This document shows, one piece after another, positions 41,328 to 49,636 of a stretch of DNA of 64,000 nt. The position numbers were made by a program, and so were the translations under genes. Position 1 is the stretch's first letter; each line of letters opens with the position of its first letter. Source of the DNA: CAZVPF01 sp964628195 (GTDB taxonomy: Bacteria > Planctomycetota > Phycisphaerae > Sedimentisphaerales > Anaerohalosphaeraceae). The notes under the pieces are model-generated. The model did not search any database and was not told the DNA's origin. It saw only the letters and a list, made by a program, of their open reading frames with translations. The DNA lies in NCBI GenBank assembly GCA_964628195.1, contig CAZVPF010000001.1, positions 124,001 to 188,000 on the forward strand, in the 5' to 3' direction.

Positions 41328-44183
41328 ATGAATTTAAGTATGAGGATTTTTCTTTTATTGTCTATTTTGGCCGGTTGTGCTTTCGGTGCGACTAACTGGA
41401 CCGGAACGACCAGCCAGGACTGGACAGACAATGGCAACTGGAACAATGGCGCTCCCACAAGCGCCGACCTTGCTGTTGTCTATGGAAATGAATACAAGCT
41501 GCCCGGAACAGGTGTTGACCCGGTTATTTTTGACGGAACCACAGCCCAGGCAATGCAGTTTCTACTGGGTAACGGCGACCCGGTGATGCTGATCGAATCC
41601 GGTGCGTCGCTGACTATAGGAACCAGCGGGGCCTCAACGGGTTATGTTGCGGGAAACAGCGTTCTTGAGATAAACGGTATAATTGACTGTACAGGCTGGT
41701 TCGGTGTTGCCAATTCAAATTATGACCCGGGAGGAGGTGCAGAAGTTATTGTCGGACATGTCGATATTTATCTCAACGACCCAGCTGCTGAACTGAACGC
41801 GTCTTTGATTCAATTTGGACTGCCTGCTAATATTGGCGGGGTGTGGACCAACACAGCGGGGACAGGTGTGATAAATGTAAATGCCGGTACGGTTACAACG
41901 GAGTCTACCGATGGTTTAGCTGGAAGAGCCGGGGTTGACAGGCTCGGGTTCAATATTTCTTCAGCTTCAAACGGTGCGGTTTCTTTTCCGGATACAATGC
42001 CCGCCTGGTGGTGGATAGATGAAGGGCATATTGTCGCCGACTCCGGTTACGGGGTGGTTGTTGAAACAAACTCAGGCGGCAGGACAATATGCACCGCGCG
42101 AGCTTATGACCCGGCGATAGACGACAGAAAGCCTTACAATATCGAATGGGATAACGGCGGGGCTACACAGTCGGTTTACGAAAACTGGAACTACGGGACA
42201 AACGAACTTCCTTGGCCGGGCGACCTTTTTGTTACAACCGGCAAAGCCTCTTACGGCAGCCATCCGGTTGTTGACAATGACGCAAACGTTGCCGCAGCCA
42301 CAATCGGCTGGCAGCCGGTAGGTGTCGACGCGGACGATTACATCGAAGTGCAGCAAGGTGTGGTTCTGGATCTCAGCGGCCTTAACGCCGACGGGCCGAA
42401 AGGCCGGGGCAGAGGCGACCTGACCCTTGGCGCAAACGGTCAGACTTTCCAGGACAGGGGCATGGGGACGCTTATTCTTAATGGCGGAACCGTTTACTGC
42501 AGGAGCTTAAATAACGGCTCGGGCGATTCGGTTAACTGGCTGTACGGCGACGGACAGGTCGAAATGAACGGCGGTTATATCGACTGCAACTCGATAACAA
42601 TGTCTATACCCGACGCTGCCGAACCCAACGAGCCTTACGGCCAGGGCGGTATCGTGATGAACGGCGGCACCATAAATATTACCGATACAGGAGCGTTTTA
42701 CGGTATCGACACAAGCAAGGGTATCGTTCTTTCCGGTGACGCAATGATAATTATTCAGGGAGACATGGATGCCTTGATCGGTTATTACGAGTCCATCGGG
42801 AAAGTATCCGCAGGACCCGGTTTCATTCTTGAGCATGATTACAATGTTACCTACCCGGGCAAGACAACCGTTATGTCGATCTCCTGCGAAGGTGACTTGA
42901 GCGGTGACTGCTATGTAAATATTGAGGATATCCAGCTTCTTGCAGGCGCCTGGCTGGACGGTGCGAACGGCACGCCGGTCGTCGGTGATTCGCTGTTCTT
43001 ACAAAGCGCCGGTGCAATAAATCCCGGGCTCTGGTCGCTGGGTGTCAATAACAACACACCCGGTGCTTATTTACCTGCAATTCCATCCAGCGGAGGCTTC
43101 ACTTTCTTCAATGACCCGGCCATTACTCCCAACCCGAATATCCCGCTTGTGGGCGATATTAACGGCGATGGTATTTCCGATATAGTTGTTGTCGGCAGCA
43201 ACGGTGCCCAGCAGCTCTTCGAGGGAAGAAATACCGCAACAAGCAATTCTGTGGGCGACCTGGTCCTGCCTCCCATGGGCACAACAGGTTGGCCTGATAA
43301 TTTTGTCGGCACGGATATTAACAATACGGACTTCTTCCTTGCGGACGTTGACGGCGACGGCGACGACGATGCCGTTACAAGAAAGCCCACACCCTGGGAC
43401 GGCGGTACGACTTCGTTTTGGGAAGCGTGGCAGTCCGACGGCGGAGGCATCGACGACAGCGCCAATAACTGGGCCGAAGGCGTAGGCACCTATGCCGATA
43501 CACCGGTAATGGGTGACTTCAACGGTGACGGAGCAGCCGATATTGCAGAGATTGACTCTGCCGGCAATGTACTGGGCCTTGCAAGCGCACCGGGCAGCGG
43601 CCTCAATGCAGGCAACCCCGCTTTCTGGGGTTTCGCCGAGATAGTCACCAATCACATAGCCACACTGGTAGGTGACATAAACGGTGACGGCAAGGATGAT
43701 TTTGTGAACGTTGACGACAGGGCCTCTAACGGCAACTGGACCTGGGTCGCACACCTGACTGCGGACAACGGTGCCATACCTGCTGGTGTGGAAATAGGCA
43801 CAGGCGGATTGAGCTGGATCGCTCCTTTCGAACTTGATGCTAATTCTACAAAGGCAGTACCAATGCTGGCTGATGTTAATAACGACGGCAGGGACGACCT
43901 TGTGCTTTACGAAGAGTACGTCGACCAGGCAAGTGGAAATATCTGGTCGAGAGTGCTTGCTTCTTATACCGATGACCCGGCAGGCGGGCTGTTCACAAAC
44001 GGCTACGACGAAGGTGTATGGTATGACTGGGTAGGACTGACCGGCGCCGGTTACAGCGACATGATACCAGTGGTCGGAAACGTTCATCCCGAAAACTGTG
44101 ACGGTCTGTTCGGTGATATTAATTCCGATTGCAGGGTAAACTTCAAAGACTTCGCCAGGATGGCCGATATCTGGCTCGACTGA
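41328..44183 (+). CDS. Secreted beta-helix/FG-GAP protein with two dockerin-like repeats
   Basis: The 951-residue product starts at ATG 41328 after GGAGG. It has a signal peptide (IFLLLSILAGCAFGA), then about 480 residues starting with TNWTGTTSQDWTDNGNWNNG, typical of autotransporter-associated/beta-helix secreted proteins. A dockerin-like repeat lies at about 520-545 (CEGDLSGDCYVNIEDIQLL, AGAWLDG). Residues about 550-915 form an FG-GAP propeller nearly the same as in the protein at 35859 (GDINGDGISDIVVVG, ADVDGDGDDDAVTRK). A second dockerin-like repeat ends the protein (GDINSDCRVNFKDFARMADI, WLD). It probably binds cell-surface or matrix material. No catalytic domain is apparent. Confidence 0.85.
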   Translation: MNLSMRIFLLLSILAGCAFGATNWTGTTSQDWTDNGNWNNGAPTSADLAVVYGNEYKLPGTGVDPVIFDGTTAQAMQFLLGNGDPVMLIESGASLTIGTSGASTGYVAGNSVLEINGIIDCTGWFGVANSNYDPGGGAEVIVGHVDIYLNDPAAELNASLIQFGLPANIGGVWTNTAGTGVINVNAGTVTTESTDGLAGRAGVDRLGFNISSASNGAVSFPDTMPAWWWIDEGHIVADSGYGVVVETNSGGRTICTARAYDPAIDDRKPYNIEWDNGGATQSVYENWNYGTNELPWPGDLFVTTGKASYGSHPVVDNDANVAAATIGWQPVGVDADDYIEVQQGVVLDLSGLNADGPKGRGRGDLTLGANGQTFQDRGMGTLILNGGTVYCRSLNNGSGDSVNWLYGDGQVEMNGGYIDCNSITMSIPDAAEPNEPYGQGGIVMNGGTINITDTGAFYGIDTSKGIVLSGDAMIIIQGDMDALIGYYESIGKVSAGPGFILEHDYNVTYPGKTTVMSISCEGDLSGDCYVNIEDIQLLAGAWLDGANGTPVVGDSLFLQSAGAINPGLWSLGVNNNTPGAYLPAIPSSGGFTFFNDPAITPNPNIPLVGDINGDGISDIVVVGSNGAQQLFEGRNTATSNSVGDLVLPPMGTTGWPDNFVGTDINNTDFFLADVDGDGDDDAVTRKPTPWDGGTTSFWEAWQSDGGGIDDSANNWAEGVGTYADTPVMGDFNGDGAADIAEIDSAGNVLGLASAPGSGLNAGNPAFWGFAEIVTNHIATLVGDINGDGKDDFVNVDDRASNGNWTWVAHLTADNGAIPAGVEIGTGGLSWIAPFELDANSTKAVPMLADVNNDGRDDLVLYEEYVDQASGNIWSRVLASYTDDPAGGLFTNGYDEGVWYDWVGLTGAGYSDMIPVVGNVHPENCDGLFGDINSDCRVNFKDFARMADIWLD

Positions 44184-44232
44184 TCAATAGCTGATATTGA
44201 GCCTCTGGCAAGAGCTTTTACAGTTCGATATT

Positions 44233-44263
44233 AAAGGGGGCCGCATTTAAGTGCGACCCCTTT
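44233..44263 (+). terminator. Intrinsic terminator after the double-dockerin gene
   Basis: AAAGGGG (44233-44239), CGCA and their complements TGCG, CCCCTTT (44257-44263) form a hairpin with a small internal bulge, followed by CTTTAT. Confidence 0.82.
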
Positions 44264-44380
44264 CTTTATAAATTAATTAAAAGTTTATCGGACAAAATAA
44301 AAGGTCCGGTTATCTTTTAGTGTTTACCTGTTGATAATAAATTATTATATTATGGCAAATGAGAACAAGTTTTTTGGATT

Positions 44381-44413
44381 TGTCCGAGCTTATTAGACCG
44401 GACAGTTTTTTTC
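44381..44413 (+). terminator. Possible attenuator hairpin before the sugar transporter
   Basis: TGTCCG (44381-44386) pairs with CGGACA (44399-44404), 12-base loop, followed by G and a run of at least seven T. It lies only about ten bases before ATG 44423, so it is more likely an attenuator or translational block than an upstream gene's terminator. A second CGGAC (44289-44293)/GTCCG (44304-44308) pair lies further upstream and could compete if transcription reads through. Confidence 0.5.
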
Positions 44414-44422
44414 AGCAAATCT

Positions 44423-46384
44423 ATGACAGAACAGCAGGACAACAAGGCAGTCACTCATTCGGGAAAGCTCGGTTTCTGGACCAAGGGGTTCTGGTCGGTC
44501 GGAGCCGGGGCAAGCAACCTCATGTCAAACGCTCACGGCTATCTTGCCATGCCGATATACCAGCTTGCCCTTGGTGTCGATCCTGCCCTGCTTGGCATCG
44601 CCATGGGAATACCCAGGCTTATAGACGCGATAACCGATCCTGTAATGGGGCACATTTCCGACAATGCCCATACGAGATTCGGAAGACGCAGGCCGTTTAT
44701 TTTCATCGGGGCAATTCTCTCCACTGTGCTTTTTATACTAATGTGGATGCCGCCTGTGTTTCTCGGTACAAACGGTATTGCGGGTTATTTTCTCGTGATA
44801 TCCGTTTTGTATTACCTTGCGTACACGGTCTTCGCGATCCCGTGGGGCGCACTGGGTCTTGAACTGACGGACGATTACAACGAGCGTACAAAGGTGCAGG
44901 CGTTTAATGTGTTCGTTTCCGCTTTTTCCGGGCTTTTCCTCGGGTTCATGTGGAAGATGTCGATGATGTTCGGCGAAAACGAGGTGGAGGGCGTTCGCGT
45001 TGTCGCGTTTATTTTCGGCGGCATAATACTTATCACGGCCCTGACACCGGCGATAATGAGCCGGGAACGTACAAGCGTACAGAATCAGAAAAAGATATCG
45101 TTCAAAGCGTCGCTTTTTGAGACGATTAAGAACGGGCCTTTTATGAAGCTCAGTCTCGTAACACTTTTGATGTTCCTTGGTATTTTCCTTGTCAATCCTT
45201 TTGCGCTTTACATAAATGTTAACTATGTGTTCGGCCCGGAAAATACGAAAACCCGGATTGAAAATATCGAACAGCTTCAAAGTGCCGTCCAGCAGCTTCG
45301 CCCGGAAAAGATCACCGACGCTGTTCTGACCAAAAGGTTAGGCAAGGTTCTGAAGAACCATGCTTTCGACAGGATAGATGCAGTTGCAACCGCCCTTTCA
45401 ATTGAGGGTGTGAAAAGGGATGAATTTTCGTACACTCCCGCCGATCTTGAAAAGGTCAAAACCGATATGTCCGCCGAGGCCCTTGCCGAGACGCTAAGTT
45501 CGATCGTGACCAGGAACCTCAAGGGTAATTACAGTTTTTATAAAATTCGCTCCTTGTTCAACAGTGAAAAAATACAGAGCTTCGAGGAGATTGTGGAAAA
45601 GGCCTGCTCAAAAGGGGTGCAAGACCTCTCCGAAACCGCACAGGCGATTAAAGCCGAAGCAGAAAGTGATATACTGAAGATAGAGAACGGGACCTCAGGC
45701 CAGCTTGCCGAAATTGAGAAAAGGGTCGGCCCCGAACAGCTTGACAGCATAATGAAAACCACCTCTTACGTTATGAGCAAAGAGCAGGTTTCCACTTTTA
45801 ACTTGTGGGGCAACGTGGTTTTCCAGGCCTGCCTTATGACATCTCTGCCTGTCGTGACGTGGATATCCTCAAGGATCGGCAAGAAAAGAATGTTCATTTC
45901 CGGGCTGTTTTTAGTCGGTGCCGGCTTCTCTTCAAGCTGGTTTTTGTATACACCGCAATTGCCTTACCTGCAAATGGTTTGCCTGGGCTTTATAGGGGCC
46001 GGGCTGGGCAGCACCTTTATGCTGAGCGGTTCGATAATCGCCGACATTTGCGATATCGACGAGCTAAAGACAGGCAGGCGGCGGGAGGGAATGTTCGGTG
46101 CGATGTACGCCTGGATAACAAAAGCAGGCCAGGCCGGCACACTGATACTCAGCGGAGTGATGCTCAATGTATCCGGCTACAGCTCATCGATCATATTCAG
46201 GTTCCAGCCCGACGAGGTTATAACTTCCATGCGTATGATGTATATGATAATGCCCGGAATAACGGTAGTAGTTGCGCTTCTGATCATGTTCAGTACACCT
46301 ATCTCAGAAAAGCAGATGCACGAAGTTCGGGCCAGACTTGACGAACTGAAAGCAAGCGGCAAACTCGAACAGCCGGACGAATAA
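44423..46384 (+). CDS. GPH/MelB-type sugar transporter with a large inserted domain
   Basis: A 653-residue member of the glycoside-pentoside-hexuronide cation symporter family (MFS). Family marks are ATGxPRLIDAITDPVMG-like GIPRLIDAITDPVMGHISDN, TRFGRRRPFI, and YTVFAIPWGALGLELTDDYNERT. The C-terminal half shows SRIGKKRMFISGLFLVGAG and MLSGSIIADICDIDELKTGRRREGMF. Ordinary GPH proteins have about 450-500 residues; here ~185 residues (about 272-455) of hydrophilic, helical, Glu/Lys-rich sequence interrupt the protein between the helix ending in YINVNYVFGP and that starting in FNLWGNVVFQAC. The insert is probably cytoplasmic and may act as a regulator or docking site. No good Shine-Dalgarno precedes ATG 44423. 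It should import oligosaccharides released by the neighbouring enzymes. Confidence 0.88.
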   Translation: MTEQQDNKAVTHSGKLGFWTKGFWSVGAGASNLMSNAHGYLAMPIYQLALGVDPALLGIAMGIPRLIDAITDPVMGHISDNAHTRFGRRRPFIFIGAILSTVLFILMWMPPVFLGTNGIAGYFLVISVLYYLAYTVFAIPWGALGLELTDDYNERTKVQAFNVFVSAFSGLFLGFMWKMSMMFGENEVEGVRVVAFIFGGIILITALTPAIMSRERTSVQNQKKISFKASLFETIKNGPFMKLSLVTLLMFLGIFLVNPFALYINVNYVFGPENTKTRIENIEQLQSAVQQLRPEKITDAVLTKRLGKVLKNHAFDRIDAVATALSIEGVKRDEFSYTPADLEKVKTDMSAEALAETLSSIVTRNLKGNYSFYKIRSLFNSEKIQSFEEIVEKACSKGVQDLSETAQAIKAEAESDILKIENGTSGQLAEIEKRVGPEQLDSIMKTTSYVMSKEQVSTFNLWGNVVFQACLMTSLPVVTWISSRIGKKRMFISGLFLVGAGFSSSWFLYTPQLPYLQMVCLGFIGAGLGSTFMLSGSIIADICDIDELKTGRRREGMFGAMYAWITKAGQAGTLILSGVMLNVSGYSSSIIFRFQPDEVITSMRMMYMIMPGITVVVALLIMFSTPISEKQMHEVRARLDELKASGKLEQPDE

Positions 46385-46429
46385 AAAGTAACGAACGCTA
46401 AAACGGTACTGCAAAAAACGGAGAGAAAG

Positions 46430-49400
46430 ATGGCAGCGAAAAACAAAAAAAACAGCATTAAAGAAAGTAAATCCAAAAACCGGATCAATCGCAGGGACCT
46501 TATGAAGTTAAGCGGCCTGACCTTTCTTACTACTTCCATTGCCGGCAGGAAAAAAGCTATGGCCGATGCGATTAATGATTTTATGAATATCTCTCACCCG
46601 ATACCCGCGTACAAAAAACTCGATCCGAAGTGGATCGAATCTCTTTACGCGAGGGGCAAAAAGGAAACATACACCGGCAAGGTTCTTGAAACTATCGGGA
46701 TGCCCTGCTGCGGCATAGCCTCTGGCCAGTTATATCTTTGCGGTGACGGCACGCTGGGTGACTGGCAGCTTTTCGGTAACCCGATCTCGTACTGGGTGGG
46801 CGCGACAAATTCCACCTTTGCTGTCCGCAAGCCTGTCAAACCCGTTGAGCAGGGATTTGCCGTGGCAGTCAGGAACCAGCAGGGAGACACTGTAGTTAAG
46901 AAACTTCGTGACGGCGGGGTGGAGCATGTAGAATTTCAGGGCGAGTACCCGGTGGGCATCGTTCATTACAAGGACAGCGAACTGCCCGTAAAAGTGCAGC
47001 TAAATGCCTTCTCGCCGTATATTCCCTTAAATGCACAGGACTCGGCGTACCCGGCGACGATATTCGAGCTTGCAGTGCAAAATACTTCAAGACAAAGCGT
47101 TGAAGCGGGGGTTCTTGGCTGGCTTGAGAATGCGATTTGCCTCAATTCACGCAAAGAATTTGACCTTAACGGCAAGACCGAAGTGAGCGAACGCGGGGGC
47201 ACGACAACTTTAACTAATTCCGTGGATGTTGAATCATCCGGCAAGGGCAAACCTGTCAGGTTTGAAATTCCTTTCGAGGACTTTGAGGGACCCGATTGGG
47301 GTAAATGGAAAGTTGAAGGTGACGCTTTCGGTGATAAGCCTTTTAAGGTTGGCACCAATGTTGAAGGCCAGGCCGTGATCAAAAATGTCCAGGGCGAGGG
47401 CTTTGTCAATACCATGGAAAAAGGCGACCAGGCCCAGGGCAAACTGACATCGGAAAAGTTTAAGATACAAAGACGTTATATCTGTTTCCTGCTTGGCGGC
47501 GGCGGCCATGCCGGCACCAATATAAGCCTTATTATAGACGGCAACGTCGTTCGCAGATCGACAGGGTTCAATGATGAAGGGCTGCACTGGAGGGGCTGGT
47601 ACGTGGAGGACCTCGAAGGCCGCGAGGCACAGATCGTTATCGAGGACATTGTCAAAACCGGCTGGGGACATGTAAATGTCGATTCGATTGTTTTCACCGA
47701 CAAACCCCGGCACGGAACCGTTGGGGACCATACGGTAGACCTTGGAAATATGACCTTTCGCTGCCTTGACAGCGGTTCGGGGCTGGATAATGTTTATCCG
47801 GACAGCGATATCGAAAAATATGTCGAAAATAATTCTATATACCAGCTTATGGAGGGCAAACTTCCGCTGCTCAGGTCGGGCTCTGTGATGCTCAAACCGG
47901 GCGAAGAAAAGAAGTTCAGGTTTATTATGTCCTGGTATTATCCGAATATGCCGGAAGGGGGCAGGCTCTACGCTGTCAAGTTCAAAAGCTCGCGGGATGT
48001 CGTCGAAGACATAACGAACAAATATCAACGGCTGTCCGGGGACACTTACCTCTGGCGCGATATGCTTTATGACAGCACGCTGCCGTACTGGCTGATCGAC
48101 AGGCTTCATTCCACGATGTCAACGCTTGCTACGGGAACGACCCGCTGGTGGGAAAACGGCAGGTTTTACGCGTTCGAAGGCTGCACCTGCTGCCACGGGA
48201 CATGCACACACGTCTGGAGCTATGCCCAGGGCCATGCAAGGCTTTTCCCTGAAATTGGCAGAAACATTCGCGAGATGCAGGATTTTGCCCCGATCACCGA
48301 AGGCGGAGGTTTCTATCCGCAAAGCGGGCTTATCTCGTTCAGGGCCGACAAGCATTTCGGGTTCGCCGCCGACGGGCAGTGCGGCTCGATCCTGAACGCT
48401 TACCGTGAACACCTTACCACTGAGGATAACAGGTTCCTCGAAGCCAACTGGTCGAAGATTAAAAAGGCGCTTGGTTACCTGATCACACAGGACGCCCGGG
48501 GCGAAATGGGCGGGCTGTCCTCGCCCGACGATGCTGCCAATCCATCGGCAATGAAAGATGAGAACAAAATGACAGAGGACCCGGACGGCATCATTACAGG
48601 CACCCAGCACAACACCTATGACATCAACTACCACGGTGCAAATACACTAATCGGGGCGTTGTACCTCGCCGCCCTGCGTGCCGGTGAGGAAATGGCCAAA
48701 GATATTGGCGACGAAAAGTTCGCTGCCTTTGCCCGCAAAATATACGAGAACGGCAGGAAATGGACCGTCGAAAACTTGTGGAACGGCGAGTATTTCATAC
48801 AGGAAGTGGACCTGGAAAAACACAAGAATCACCAGTATGCGGACGGATGTTTGTCCGACCAGCTTTTCGGGCAGATGTGGGCCCACCAGCTTGACCTGGG
48901 TCATGTTTACCCCGAAGACAAGGTGAAAAAAGCCCTGCATTCGATCTGGAAATATAACTGGGCCCCGGATGTAGGTGTTTACAATGAAAAGTACAAGCCA
49001 TTCCGATGGTTCATAAGCCCGGGACAGCCGGGGCTGATTACCTGTACCTGGCCGAAGGGTGATTATCTGCCCGACGGAACCATGTATAAAAACGAAGTCT
49101 GGACTGGTATCGAGTACCAGGTCGCGGCGAATCTTATTGACGAGGGATACGTGACCGAAGGCCTGGCAATATGCAAGGCGATACATGAACGTTATCAGCC
49201 GGGCTTTTTGAACCCGTATAACGAGATCGAATGCGGCGACCATTACGCAAGAGCCCTTGCAAGCTGGGCAGTTTACCTTGCCCTGGCCGGATATAAATAC
49301 AACGGCCCGGAAGGTTCGGTCGGCTTCGAGCCCAAAATAACACCTCATGATTTCAAGGCGGCCTTTACGTTCGCAAACGGCTGGGCTGCTTTCGCACAGA

Positions 49401-49636
49401 AGCGGGATCCGTACAAGCAGGTCGAGGACCTTACGATGCGAAAAGGCAGCCTTAAGCTTCGCAGACTTGATTTCACCCTGGACATAAACAAAAGGGCTAA
49501 AGGCGTCGAAGTAAAACTTGATGGAAACACGATAGCGAGCAGCTTTAAAACCCGCGCAAATGCCGTAACTGTCGACCTCGGGCGAAAGATTGAGATCAAA
49601 GAAGGGCAAAACCTCGAAGTTGCGATAAAGCTTTAG
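46430..49636 (+). CDS. GH116-family glycosidase with Tat signal and inserted sugar-binding-like domain
   Basis: A 1068-residue enzyme. The N-terminus has a twin-arginine signal (NRRDLMKLSGLTFLTTSIAG), so it is exported folded. The GH116 N-terminal part (residues ~65-270, GMPCCGIASGQLYLCGDGTLGDWQLFGNP) is followed by an inserted ~150-residue domain (about 276-424: IPFEDFEGPDWGKWKVEGDAFG, ICFLLGGGGHAGTNISLII, GWGHVNVDSIVF) of the kind I know from the front of many GH32 proteins. The C-terminal (alpha/alpha)6 catalytic domain (DUF608) includes WWENGRFYAFEGCTCCHGTC with a candidate nucleophile Glu and TQHNTYDINYHGAN with the candidate acid/base Asp. GH116 enzymes cleave beta-glucosides, beta-xylosides or N-acetylglucosaminides. 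It follows the transporter gene by 45 bp and overlaps the convergent 1131-residue gene by four bases. Confidence 0.85.
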   Translation: MAAKNKKNSIKESKSKNRINRRDLMKLSGLTFLTTSIAGRKKAMADAINDFMNISHPIPAYKKLDPKWIESLYARGKKETYTGKVLETIGMPCCGIASGQLYLCGDGTLGDWQLFGNPISYWVGATNSTFAVRKPVKPVEQGFAVAVRNQQGDTVVKKLRDGGVEHVEFQGEYPVGIVHYKDSELPVKVQLNAFSPYIPLNAQDSAYPATIFELAVQNTSRQSVEAGVLGWLENAICLNSRKEFDLNGKTEVSERGGTTTLTNSVDVESSGKGKPVRFEIPFEDFEGPDWGKWKVEGDAFGDKPFKVGTNVEGQAVIKNVQGEGFVNTMEKGDQAQGKLTSEKFKIQRRYICFLLGGGGHAGTNISLIIDGNVVRRSTGFNDEGLHWRGWYVEDLEGREAQIVIEDIVKTGWGHVNVDSIVFTDKPRHGTVGDHTVDLGNMTFRCLDSGSGLDNVYPDSDIEKYVENNSIYQLMEGKLPLLRSGSVMLKPGEEKKFRFIMSWYYPNMPEGGRLYAVKFKSSRDVVEDITNKYQRLSGDTYLWRDMLYDSTLPYWLIDRLHSTMSTLATGTTRWWENGRFYAFEGCTCCHGTCTHVWSYAQGHARLFPEIGRNIREMQDFAPITEGGGFYPQSGLISFRADKHFGFAADGQCGSILNAYREHLTTEDNRFLEANWSKIKKALGYLITQDARGEMGGLSSPDDAANPSAMKDENKMTEDPDGIITGTQHNTYDINYHGANTLIGALYLAALRAGEEMAKDIGDEKFAAFARKIYENGRKWTVENLWNGEYFIQEVDLEKHKNHQYADGCLSDQLFGQMWAHQLDLGHVYPEDKVKKALHSIWKYNWAPDVGVYNEKYKPFRWFISPGQPGLITCTWPKGDYLPDGTMYKNEVWTGIEYQVAANLIDEGYVTEGLAICKAIHERYQPGFLNPYNEIECGDHYARALASWAVYLALAGYKYNGPEGSVGFEPKITPHDFKAAFTFANGWAAFAQKRDPYKQVEDLTMRKGSLKLRRLDFTLDINKRAKGVEVKLDGNTIASSFKTRANAVTVDLGRKIEIKEGQNLEVAIKL

